NCBI GenBank assembly: GCA_025677815.1
Contig: JAIXMP010000001.1
Location: 2,542,001 to 2,606,000 of the forward strand
From: Phascolomyces articulosus
Taxonomy: Eukaryota > Mucoromycota > Mucoromycetes > Mucorales > Lichtheimiaceae
Direction: 5' to 3'
Length of the DNA: 64,000 nt
Part shown: in pieces, positions 34,868 through 46,246 of the stretch
Layout: each line of letters starts with the position of its first letter
How positions within the stretch are numbered: position 1 is the first letter of the stretch
The notes under the pieces: model-generated
What the model was told of the DNA's origin: nothing
The model's database searches: none
What the model saw: the letters and a program-made list of their open reading frames with translations, nothing else
Program-made: the position numbers and the translations under genes

Positions 34868-35335
34868 AGAACAAGGTAAATAATACTGATGTTTCAGAAA
34901 TAACGGATGGATTATAGTTGCATGTAATAATAGTGTAATAACTTGTATATCATTTACATTAATAGGAACTTTGTTTCCCTCTGAGTCATTTATACATATA
35001 CAAAAACAAAAACTTGCAAAAAAAAAAAAGAACAAGGTAACTTGATTCAAGGTTTCTGAAATAATGGATGGATTATACGGTTGTATCTATGAAATGATAA
35101 GCTAGCATCTATTTCACTTCATACCTAATATAGGAACTATGTTTCCCTCTGAGTCTTATGCAAACATATACAAATCACCAACAATCAAAAGAAAATGATC
35201 AAGGCAAGATTAACTTTTCCATAACTAATATAACGTATAGTAGTAGCTGCATGAAGATGAAATGGTTTATCTAATTTGAATTTCGTTTTATATATTATAG
35301 AAACAAAATGTTTTCTCTGAATCATATTACAGAAA
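34868..35335. repeat. Three diverged tandem repeats of about 160 bp
   Basis: Copies start near 34868, 35030 and 35192. Copies 1 and 2 share GAACAAGGTAA, TTCTGAAATAATGGATGGATTATA, TAGGAACT and TGTTTCCCTCTGAGTC followed by CATATACAAA. Copy 3 is more decayed (ATCAAGGCAAG, GAAACAAAATGTTTTCTCTGAATCAT). No ORF spans the unit. Confidence 0.65.
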
Positions 35336-36621
35336 ATTCATAGATTGCTTGGTATTATGCTCTTATTTATTTAACTAACTAACAATAATAAAAACGTTAA
35401 TCTCCCTCAAATATGCCTATGTGTTTTTTTTCTATTAATTATCGTGAATAAAGGATTCGTGTTATTGATGACTGTTTGTGCCAGAAATATTCATGCATAC
35501 CAAAATGAGTTTGACTGGTGGATTATTGAATACTCGGTTATAGGTGTAGCTCATCTTAAATAGGCTTTTTTTTTCAAAATTGAACTACCCATTATTTTTC
35601 TAGGTTATTAAATATCTGTCTCAAGATATTTATAGTTTAACAATCATAAAATATTAACCCAGAGAAGGATTTTAAAGTGAAGGACTTAAGCCGAGAAAGT
35701 CCTAGAATGTACCACATTTCTATAATATGGCATCATATAAAGAAATGTACCTGTAGAATATTGACATATGTACATGTTCCCCTTGTTTCTCTCCCCGAAG
35801 GCTTATACAATAAGGAACGATGGGGTATTGACATTCTTTTTCATTATTCTATTGGGTATATTGTAAAAAAAAACAGTATAATCTCAGTTATTTTTTTTTC
35901 TTCGTTGGTATTTGTGGCTTCATATACTATATGTATAAACATTAGCTGCGGGCCAAATCAAACTGTCACAGAAAATGCTTTAGTACAAGAAAAAAAAACA
36001 CACATTATTGGTAAATGATTTAACGACAATATAGCTGCAATGCATCTACAACAAACGAATGAAGAGTTAACAACTAGCCGATCCAATAAAATCTTGACTT
36101 TTAAGCCTATTATGCCTATTCAAACTAGCTACTTACTTCAGTTATGTAGATCTACGCGCAAGAATAAATCTACATTGTTATTTTCGTTATGCTATGTTTT
36201 ATTAATTAATATACAATAATTTGAATAATATTTCTGAGCATTAATTATAATATATAATATAATGGTAAGATTTTTTTACGCATTGTTGAAAATCAACTAT
36301 ACATGATAGTGATAAAAGAAGAGTGATGATATTTCTAATGTGACAAAAAGAAAATGAACTTTAATTATTATTATAAAGTATGCAGAATAATTGACGTTAT
36401 AATAATACTTTTATAAGGTTAAATAGACAGTTATTCTTACCACCAATGACAATACAAAATAAAAAAATAAAAAAAATTAGACTATATCACTCTTAATAAT
36501 AATAATAATAATAAAGAGACAGGAGCCACTTATAGAGAAAAGGAAGGAATAAAGGAAACGCGAAAAGAAAGTGATTTGTGTACTAGGAATTAAAGCAGTT
36601 ACCCATGTCATGACTATGACT
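35336..36621. other. Intergenic, no gene seen
   Basis: AT-rich sequence between the tandem repeats and the 3' end of the HSP70-like gene. The open frame at 35677-36018 has no family signature and biased composition. Confidence 0.4.
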
Positions 36622-38831
36622 TTATTGAAAAGAAACATCAAGATTACATTTGACGTCATGCGTTTTTCCTGTACAGAACTCAGCTTCTAATCGAATCTCG
36701 GTTGTACCAAAATACATTCTACGTACAATAAAGCATTGTAGCATTATTATTAAGTATATATGTACTATTGGTGGGTCATTTAATAACTCATAAAAAAAAG
36801 CATTTATTTTACCTTTCAAACATATCAACAGGTTCATCCTTCTTAACACCGACCATTTTAGGAATAGCTATTGTCATTTTAGCAATTAGATGTACGCCTG
36901 GTTCATCACAATAGCGTGGAACAGTGTCATTTTCTGTTGCATAGATATCAACAGAGACATTTCCGTTCTTTTTATAATAAGCAAACAGGTTTTTTTTAAC
37001 ACAGTAGTCGACTGGCACCTCATCATTTTTCTTTATATAAGGTAAGAATCTATCCTTGCATATTATGCGATTTGGTTTCACCACACGCTTAGAACGAGGA
37101 TCAATTTTATCATCAAAATACTCATAGACACAGGTACCGTATGTTCGTCTTGATATCCGTGAAACAACGGTTTGAGGATTAAGACCATAGTATGCAGCCC
37201 CACGCACAACAGCCAAAGCTGAACGTTCTATGGGGCATAAAATTTTATGAACTTTGGTACCTTGGAATACTTCGTGAACTCTTTGGTATAAATATTTGGA
37301 TGAACCAAATCCACCAACAAGAAACAAAAAATTCAATCGACCGTCGGGAATTTGCTTATATTGTTGTTCAATAAGTGATATCTATCATATTAATGAAAAG
37401 TATAAGTACGTCTCTTCCATCAAAGCTATAGGTATATAATACTATATAACACTTTATTCCAAGAGCACTTACTACTTTGTCCACCACAGGATCAAACACT
37501 TGCTTTTTTAGTTCTTGGCCCGATAATTGCAACACTCCATCTTCCAGATGCCCATCACTATCAGACTGCCGCACACTCGATGGCAAATCCTTCACTTTTA
37601 CTGAGCGTGGTAATTCCACATAAAAATTTTCCACCTCATTAAACTCAGGTTTGATATCATTAATAAATTGCTCCATCATAGTATTCATTTCTCGATCATT
37701 AATCTTGCTTGTGGCATACTTTCCGAATTTTTTTTTGAGCAGCTCTCGATAACGTTCATCCAGAAACACACTTCCGCAACTTTCACCCATTCCTTTCGTC
37801 ACTTCTTTTAATTCTCGTTTTCTTCCTCCGGATGAGCCTCCATTTTTAAAATTTACTTGAAAAACGATCAAGTCTACAGTACCACCTCCTGCATCACAAA
37901 TCATAATACGATCATTATCTTTCAATTGTACTTGGTCTGCCATGGTTTCTTCACAGTAGAGAGCTGCTGCTTCGGGTTCTGAAACAAGGATTAGTCGATC
38001 AGAGGGATCAGAAGGATTAATAAGACCTGCTTGGATAGCTGCTTGCCGCATCTGATTTTTAGCCTTGTCTGTCCATACAGCAGGAACAGTAAGACAGTAA
38101 CGAAAAGTATCTGGATGATAATTCTTGGCAAAGCTTCGTGATAATTCTTGTAAGGTGTGTTTATGCAATTCAGACAAGTAATCCGCCACTGCTTTAACAG
38201 GTGTTCTATGACGATTCGCATAATCAGTTTTCTTATTTTATAAAAGCAAGAAAAAAGAAGAAGGAGTGATATGTCTATTAAAAAATGTAGAGCATATTTT
38301 TATATAATACTTACAATCCATTTGCAAGTTCTGAACGCTGTAAAGATTCATCCAAATGGAGTTTGAACTGGGAAAGAAGTACATTTTCCTTGGCTGCGCC
38401 TGGTACCAACATTGCTTTTTTTGCACTGTGACCCCATTCAGATAATGATGCCCGACCAGATGATTTTCTTTGTTGTTGGTTATTACATGGATAAACCGAT
38501 AGTGTTGGAACCTTTGGATAAAAATTAGCGCCTTTATGTGGCCTGTCAAAATAAAAAATATTTATATTAAAAAAAACTGTGCCTGTGAAGATTGAAGGGT
38601 GAAACTTCTATTGTTTCCGAAAATTTGGTTTTTTTCTTCTCTTTTAATGGTCGATTGAAAGGAAAAGTATGCTTTTATATACCAATTCTGTACATCAAAG
38701 ATTTCAGTAGGTGATGAATGAGTGAAAGCATAAGCAGCTCCTGAATACGTTGTACCGAAATCATATGCAATGACTACTCTATATTGAGAAGATTGGAGGT
38801 GTTTTTGTTGTGGATTTGACTGAGAAGTCAT
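36622..38831 (-). CDS. HSPA12-like HSP70-superfamily protein (possible one-base defect)
   Basis: Actin-like ATPase fold protein related to HSPA12A/B, families that are expanded in filamentous fungi; the client or role is unknown. Exons: 38683-38831, 38315-38542, 37473-38231, 36813-37381, 36622-36718, about 600 aa. Phosphate-1 loop A-Y-D-F-G-T-T-Y-S-G is at residues 22-31. Phosphate-2 I-C-D-A-G-G-G-T-V-D-L lies mid-protein, and the adenosine motif L-V-G-G-F-G-S-S follows. A L-V-S-E-P-E-A-A-A stretch is also typical. The canonical C-terminal peptide-binding domain of HSP70 is replaced by a shorter region, as in HSPA12. All junctions are in phase except exon 2/3. There donor GTAAGT and acceptor ATAAG leave the frame one base short before the clearly conserved D-Y-A-N-R segment. 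Either a homopolymer error, a cryptic splice site or a true frameshift explains this. Confidence 0.83.
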
Positions 38832-41800
38832 ATTATTTTTGTATGATATGTAACTAAATAAAAAGTTTAAGGAAGAAGGATTACTTTCTCAGAAAATGTT
38901 GATGGAAACAAACAGCTTAAATACTGTACCAAATCATCAACCCAATAACACGGACATCACGCTATACTACGCCGTATTATAACCAACGTACCACGTTAGT
39001 ATTATTATCAGCTAAGCCTATCTGTTTAGGTTGCTGCGCTGATACCAATAAATGTTACATTTAACCGAAAGTTTTACCATGCAAGCAAGCAGTATATATC
39101 CTCAGTAATTAATATTATTCCATAATTTCAGATACTAATCAAAGTTGTGGTTAAATTATGTATTATAGCTATATCCAAATAATAATTATTGTTTGTGCAT
39201 ACTTCTGCAACCATTAATTTACTGCACAGTAAATTATTTACGTGACACAAAGATAAAAAAACAATCCAATATGGACAATGAATGATGTGTATTTGTGTAA
39301 TCCCATTACTGTGTTGTTATGATGCGCCACCAAGATTTGTAAATAAAAAACCAAAAGTATGGCACATAATCTGACCCCAAGAAAGTCATTCACCGACTAT
39401 CAGTTATCATAATTCTCTTGCAATATTTAATGATAACCTTATCCAACATAATAATTAACCTTGGTTCAATCATTCACAAGTTTTTAGATGATACTATCCA
39501 ACAAACCAGAGGCTCCTTCTCCTGACATCATTATGATAATGATCCTTTTAAAGCATAGTGATTGTTATTAAAAGTAGATATCTTAATTCCATCATTTTAA
39601 TTGGTATGCTAATATAAGGTTGATAGTGTAGTAATTCTTCTACAATATATAATTATATAAAAGGGAACCCATTATTTTTAGCTTAACATACACGCGTCTA
39701 TTAACGATAATTTTTATCAAATGACATAAATCCTTCCTTCAGGTTTCTTCCCCAATAAAATCTCAGTGGAAGAAACGAAACAAATAACAAATGATGTAAT
39801 GTGTTATTTTTCTATTTTAATTAAAAAAAATGTAGATAGAAAGATTGTTGCTATGAAATGTACAAAAAAAGAAAACAAATAAAGTAAAATAAATAAAGTG
39901 ACTTAATAATAACAATTGAGTTCCTGAAAGAAATGTCACAACAAGAGGAATATTGCCACATTGAAGCGCCACATAATAGCATATTGTATAGGCCAACATT
40001 TTTAACTCCGAAGTATTTCTTATCACTGATGACTTCCTTTTAATTCTAGCATCATATCTGACTTCCATCTTTCATCGCCTCACGGACCTGGAACCGACAT
40101 GATCTCAAAACTAATAATTCGAGAAAAGAAAATAATGAATCTGATAGTAAATTATCTTCTAAATATAAGCTGTCAGCAAAAGTTTTTTCATCAATTAATC
40201 TACTCATTCATTTCATTTAAGGTCCTCAAACAGAAAATAATTACGTGGTTAAACGTGCAGAATGGATCAATGGCACAAGATCAGATGTGCTCTTTATCTG
40301 CAAAGCCAATGATACCTCGTCCCCACCACACTGGCTGTAATTCAACATACCATGGATATCAAATTTATTCAACGTGTAATTGGCTATTCCTTGACGTTCC
40401 CAATTGCTTCCATACACTATGATGTTTCAAAACGAACAAAAAAGTACGACGAATCTTCTTCTGGTACTGATGACGACACCGATACTCTACCCGCCGATAC
40501 CGATACCGATACTCCCCCGCCAGTGCCAATAATGGGTCCTATGAAAACTGATGTAAAGTTGAGGGACTCACTGATTGAGGGACCAATTTATCCAGAGTCC
40601 GGACTGGGACTCTCACTCAGCTTGACTCCCTCAATTTTTGCATGTAAAATGGAGGAAGTAGAAGTACAAGATCTTCTCGAACTTACTTTTATAATTAGAT
40701 AATATTACAGATAGTCATGTTTGTTAACAATTACTGCAGTAAGAATAATTAGCCGCGAGACGTATAATGTGTGGTCAACAAGAAAATGTTATTATATGTT
40801 GTAACTGCAATAATAATAATAACAGGTACCAATACCAATAGGTGACTATCTGACTATGATATCATACAGTGTTCTTTGACACAAAAAATAAAACCATCAA
40901 ACAATCAAATTTCTTTCCCATATAGCAGCACTTTGACAATCACTACTCGAACAACATTTTTTCTTCGTAGTCATTTAAAATAGAAAAAAAAAGGCCCGGA
41001 AGTGACCTGCTGTGTGATAAAGGTGAAATTTCACTTTATAAAAAGACGTATATTTGAAGTACCCAATAAAATTGAACAATGAAAAAAGAAGTCATCATGA
41101 GTAAAATTAAATTATTTTCTATTTATTCTAATCGTAAATCAACAGTTATGATCATCTTGGCCACGTACAGAATTTTATCAATGCGTCCATAATAAACAGT
41201 GACATTAATGGGTATAATAACGAGGATATGGTAGCGAAAAATCGAAATGTATTTCTAGTAGAACAATAAGACTCTATGGAGACGTGCATATTCCGGTTAT
41301 GTTCGGTCCGTAACTCCCCTCTATTTTCACTCCTCAATTTTAGTTGGATCCCCAATATCCAGTTCTCTAGTGCCAATATCCGCTTACTCGTTGATGAAAA
41401 TTGGAAAATTGTAGAAGGCTGCTTGGATAATATAGAAGATGGAGAACCAGTTTCTTGCAGTGCTATTTATATACAAGGGAAGGATCGAGGACTTTTTAGC
41501 ATTTCTTCAAAGGCATCGTCCATGAAGCTAGCATATTATCCTATGAAACAAAATAAATAATGAAGGTCACGATGAAAGTGAGCTTTACATGCTTTTGTGT
41601 TGTTGTTTCCTAGGGAGAGTGTTACATATGGTCAAAAAAATGCTTTGTTATCGATATTTGACAATGGGTTGTGGAGAAAAATATATCATTATGGTTTTGA
41701 CAAAATGCTAAATGTTTATGTTGAATTATGATAATCAAACACATTTTATCCTACATTACACAAAATTCAAAGCCTAAAATCTTCTCCAAATAAGGAAATG

Positions 41801-43632
41801 GATAGACTCCAATTTTAAAAAAAAATCAATCACTTGCATAAAGATGACCCAACGCGCCATCAAATAATATAGAGAGTATCATGGCCGAGCCCACCAAGAT
41901 ATCTCATAATAATAATAATAATCTTTCCATAAAATAATGCTGATCAAGAGAACCCGACTCTCCCACACGTCATAACCCATAATGTAAAATAAATGTTTCA
42001 AGCCCACACTATCCATAGAATAGAAAAAGTATAAATACGTCGTTGTAAAATATCAATGTAAAAGTAACTTTATTAAACTATATCATGGTGTCTGGTTTTG
42101 CATGATTTTGAATGACCCTGTTTGATTCTCGTGTGGATCCTGTTCCCTTAATTAAGTGACCATCTTAAAGCACAAGGGGTCGGATGAGAAACGTAAGAAA
42201 ATGACATGTTCACGCTTGTTAAAAAAGTATAAAATGTATTATATAGATATGTTTAAGCTTGATCATTTTTGACAATTTTTTCTCAAGTGGTAAAAAGTAC
42301 ATCATGGTGATTAAAAAGAATGCTAAGTTTATATTATAGTCCGTACTATCGAGCAAAATCCTGCAGTATCAGGTAAAATCTTCAGGTGACATAAAAATAA
42401 AATCGAGCAAAATCTGGCAGTACCGCTGGATATGATAATCAAACTTACCCCCGAACAGATAAATATGCTAATTTTCAGACCATTTTGATATCTGATGAAA
42501 GTAGATCGAAGGTTGCAGGATAATCATTTGTCTTTTTAGACTTTTCAGGCATGAACATGCTTTATAATGCATAGGTGGATTTTTTTTATTTTATTTTTTT
42601 TTTTGGTTGCAGCGCCTTTGGTCAATATCGAAGGTCAATTTACAGAATTGTTCTATTGATAGTATATAATATGTTCCGAATTCGCGTTGAGAATGCAGTA
42701 TATAATTCTACTTTTATTCTAGAATAAAGAGAAATACCTGTGAAATTGCTGAAATGAGTACTTTGGCTATTTAGCCTTTTTTTTCCCCGTCCTTCGTCGT
42801 ATTTCTTTGAGAGGAAGATCTTCTTCATTTCTTTTTTTAATTAAGATGAAGGTACTTTTTTCAAATTCATATAAATATAAATATCTTTTTGTTAATAGTT
42901 AATCAAAGCGACTAATCACTAAAAAAGCTAATAATGTGTATAAAAGAAGTATGAGAAAGAAGACGGAGTTTTTCAAGAATTGAGTTTATCAAAAGGCCTT
43001 CGGTTTTTGTGATATTCTTGTCATTTGAACAAAGCAAAAAAGTTTTTATAACTCCCTTGAGAGAAATGATACATAGTCTATGATTACTGATAAATGAATA
43101 CTATGATGATTCATCTCAATCGCTACACTATGTTTTTCTTGTCAAAATCTACCACTACTTGGTTGTGGTAGCCTGAAAAAAAAATAAAGTCCCGAAAAAC
43201 AATAAGTTTTAATTGATCATTGATTGGTCAATGGCAAATTAAGTAGTCTAGAAATTTATCGCTGTTGCTACTTCTTACTACTAGTAATATCTTGTTCTAT
43301 TTTGATGAAAATAATATAATAAATTTTCATTCGGACGGGAACAACACTACTTCTTCCCACATTAATTTATAACAAACAATAAAAAAGGAGGTTCTGTTTT
43401 TTAAATTAAAGAAGAAAATGAACCCCCGATTCATGAATTACTAAAAGATCATCCAATATAAGAAAATAAAATCCATGTTTTTATTATATGATGAAGATGA
43501 TAAAAAAGTAAAAGAAGCGAAAGTAGAAGGTGTTAATATTTTACAAGGGGTGTATGTTTTGTGACATAAATGTTAAGGAAGAAAAATGATTTTTTTGGGG
43601 GGGAGAAGTAATGTTTGATGTATTGAATTTGT
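38832..43632. other. Gene-poor interval with weak ORFs
   Basis: 4.8 kb, AT-rich. It contains an imperfect hairpin TATCAGC...GCTGATA at about 39006-39045 and a duplicated ATCGAGCAAAATC-TGCAGTA word at about 42352 and 42402. Apart from the doubtful ORF at 40352, no coding signal stands out. No RNA gene recognised. Confidence 0.4.
40352..40702 (+). CDS. Doubtful hypothetical protein, 116 aa
   Basis: ATG to TAA frame with a short Thr-Asp repeat (T-D-T-D-T) encoded by GATACC units near 40480-40515, flanked by Pro-rich and Leu/Ser-rich sequence. GC content is above its surroundings. No signal peptide, membrane helix or family match; may be a remnant. Confidence 0.25.
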   Translation: MDIKFIQRVIGYSLTFPIASIHYDVSKRTKKYDESSSGTDDDTDTLPADTDTDTPPPVPIMGPMKTDVKLRDSLIEGPIYPESGLGLSLSLTPSIFACKMEEVEVQDLLELTFIIR

Positions 43633-44319
43633 TTAAGGGCAGAAAACAATTTCATAGGTATCAGCCTTGCACATATAAGTAGAGGTAGTATCATCATAAG
43701 CATAAGAATAAGCATCAGGGCAAGCTTCCTTGACAGCCTTGGAGTATTCATTGGGACCACAAGTATCAGGTGTATTGTGAGCGCCTGCGCAACACATTTC
43801 ATCGGTACCAAAAGCAGAACAAGCAGATTTACAACCAATGACCTTACCACCGTCACCAAGGACTTTCATTTCTTCAGGGCAAGAAGGAACGGTACCACAG
43901 GCAGGAGCACCGCAACGGTATTTGTCATCGCTATCCTTGTTACCATTAATAGGGGACATCTTGATAGGTAAGTTGAAACCATCGACAAAGGATAAATCGT
44001 AATAATCATAACCAGCATGACCCTTAAATGTAATTTCAGCCAATGAGGCAGGATCAGCTGCACCGGCAATTGGGTTATCACCACCACCACCCTCGCGAGA
44101 CCAAAATCTACCTTGCCAATCAGCAGGAAGATCATAGGTCTTTTGAGAACCTTGAGCAATGACTTGATTATTGGCTTGACTTTCACCATTTTTCAATTGA
44201 CCCACATGGATATCAGTATCACATTGGTTCTTGACAATAATTTGAGCACCACCAGAAGGAGCAGCTGCAGCAATACCAGCAAGGGCAGCGAGAGAGAGGA
44301 ACTTGAGAGAAGTGTACAT
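43633..44319 (-). CDS. Secreted thaumatin-like protein
   Basis: Thaumatin/osmotin-fold protein (GH152-like); fungal members are secreted and some bind or cleave beta-1,3-glucan of the cell wall. One exon of 228 aa, a usual length. Residues 1-20 are a signal peptide (MYTSLKFLSLAALAGIAAAA). The mature protein opens with I-I-V-K-N-Q-C-D-T-D-I-H-V-G, the first beta strand and first Cys. It has W-Q-G-R-F-W-S-R and many Cys residues that would pair as the family's disulphides (C-G-A-P-A-C-G, E-M-C-C-A-G and the terminal V-F-C-P). The ending E-I-V-F-C-P matches the usual terminal strand. A TATA-like TATTTATA precedes the start by about 55 bp. Intact. Confidence 0.94.
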   Translation of the reverse strand: MYTSLKFLSLAALAGIAAAAPSGGAQIIVKNQCDTDIHVGQLKNGESQANNQVIAQGSQKTYDLPADWQGRFWSREGGGGDNPIAGAADPASLAEITFKGHAGYDYYDLSFVDGFNLPIKMSPINGNKDSDDKYRCGAPACGTVPSCPEEMKVLGDGGKVIGCKSACSAFGTDEMCCAGAHNTPDTCGPNEYSKAVKEACPDAYSYAYDDTTSTYMCKADTYEIVFCP

Positions 44320-46018
44320 GATATTGTGATAAAATCGATCGACAAAGAAAAAAAAAGTTGCACAAAAAAGCTCTCTGTATTTATACTCATTTGACAGGTT
44401 AGATTTTTTCTGAAGATTTGCTCTGAGAACTTCAATAAGCTCTTTTTTTTAATGTCCCCCTCCCCCGGTTCATCTATATTTTCTAGATAACCTTATGACC
44501 GACGGGACAACGTCAATAATTAACCCACAATAATTATTACTAGTTATTAAATAAAATAATAAATCTCGCCCCCTTCTCTTTTTTTTTAACTGGATGGCCC
44601 TGGTCTGTCGGTTGTTTCATATTCATGATGTTTCATCATCATTGTTTCAAAATTATATGTCTATCAATAATGAAATGAAAAAAAGGGGAGAAATTCACTA
44701 TATTAAAAAAAAAAGAGGTACAACAACATCAGTAATTATTATGCATTGTTTGATTTGTACAATAACAATGTTATCACATTATTATTTTTTTTAAGTTGCA
44801 TTAACAATAATTTATTGTTACTTATTATAGCACTAAACCTAATAGTAACTTCCCGTTCTAAAAGAAAAAAATTTACTCTCCCACTTGTGGATTAGTCACT
44901 CTTACAAGAGTTGTCCTGGGAACTCGAATCGAAAAAGGTACCCGATCATCATTCAAAGACCGGGGTTTCCAAATGGTGTTTGAAAAAAAATTAAAAGGGA
45001 TCGTCCATCATCATCCTCCAACCGGGGGATCGGAACCATAAGATGTATTCACCTCCGATCCATCCATGTTGGTAGAATTTTTATAATATATATAATAACT
45101 TCATTATAATTGTCATTTAAACTAGAAATACAACAAGAAAAGAAATGCATGATAAAAAAATAAATAAATATGGCATTATTACTACTATAATTGAAAATGG
45201 ATTATGGGAAAGGTGGGGCCTATTAGTTACTATACTATAAACTATTAAATATCTGCTATCAAAATAAATGAAGCATTTGTGTAATCAAGAATCTTATAAT
45301 TTTAACCATAAATAGTAATTTATTTCTCTCTCTTTTATACTCGCTTATACAAAATAGACGAATACAAATGTGTGATTGCTAACGTTCTATTATTATTATG
45401 GATGGACGTCGTTTGGATCATACTATGTAGATCTTTAGTTCTTTCGCCATTTTATAATACTTCTTCACGCATACACTTATACCTAAGTTTTTGTTTGGAT
45501 GGTTTCAAATAATCACCACCACTTGGTGTAGGAATTCATGATAACGGGTTAAATCATCTCCCACCTGCTTTCCCATTATTGTGGATATGTAAAGGATGAC
45601 AAACCTCTTTATTGTGAATCACTTTTAATTCGGAGCAAAAGTCCACATAGTTGTTGGCTTAATCACCTAAAAAATGACAAGACGGACGACGATCAATTAG
45701 AGTACTATTATTCATTAGAAGAAATTACTTCATTCTTTACGGAAAAAAAAAATTAGAAAAAAAGTCAATTAATCCACCACCCTTACATACTAAATTATTT
45801 TAAAAACTTTACTCTGGTTATGTTATACATTGATGTTGGGACATCTTTATCGGTAGTTATCTTATTTTTATTCAATAGCTAGGTCCTACTTCTTATTACT
45901 GGCAATCTTTTCCTTGTCTTGGATTTCTTTTTCTTGTATGATTGCACCATTCACTTAATCATCTTGTGCCTGTCTTCTCAGGTCATTGGGAGGGGGGAAT
46001 TAGGATCACTGTTAGTGT
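44320..46018. other. Intergenic, no gene seen
   Basis: Upstream flank of the thaumatin-like gene, with pyrimidine-rich and AT-rich sequence. Short frames only. Confidence 0.45.
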
Positions 46019-46246
46019 TTAGTTGGCTATGAAGATATATCCAATGTTAACTGCGGCATTGATGTCTCGATTGTAAATACGACCTTCAATAGAGTTACTA
46101 TTGGTATTCATTCCACGTTGGCAATGAGGGCAATATCGAATTCGATAGGCTATTTTTCTCCAACCATAATATATTTGTGCCTGTCTAACACTATATACAA
46201 ACAACAGGGTTACACGATTACAGAGTATAATTAAGAAGATGCTCAA
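46019..46246 (-). pseudogene. TnpB/Fanzor-like C-terminal remnant
   Basis: The 75-codon frame ends with R-Y-C-P-H-C-Q, about 16 residues, then Y-N-R-D-I-N-A-A-V-N-I and a stop. A CxxC zinc-ribbon half followed by RD-x-NAA-x-N-I is the C-terminal signature of TnpB and its eukaryotic Fanzor relatives; the Asp is the third RuvC catalytic residue. The second CxxC, the rest of the RuvC domain and the N-terminus are not visible upstream on this strand. The piece therefore looks like a decayed end of an IS607/Fanzor-type element. The upstream start is not meaningful. Confidence 0.5.

Noticed and set aside
35677..36018. 113-aa plus-strand ORF.
   Set aside because: AT-driven composition (Ile/Phe/Tyr/Lys-rich), no motif, no conserved features.
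41276..41560. 94-aa plus-strand ORF with some protein-like character.
   Set aside because: No family, surrounded by non-coding AT-rich DNA, and a competing antisense frame overlaps its start.
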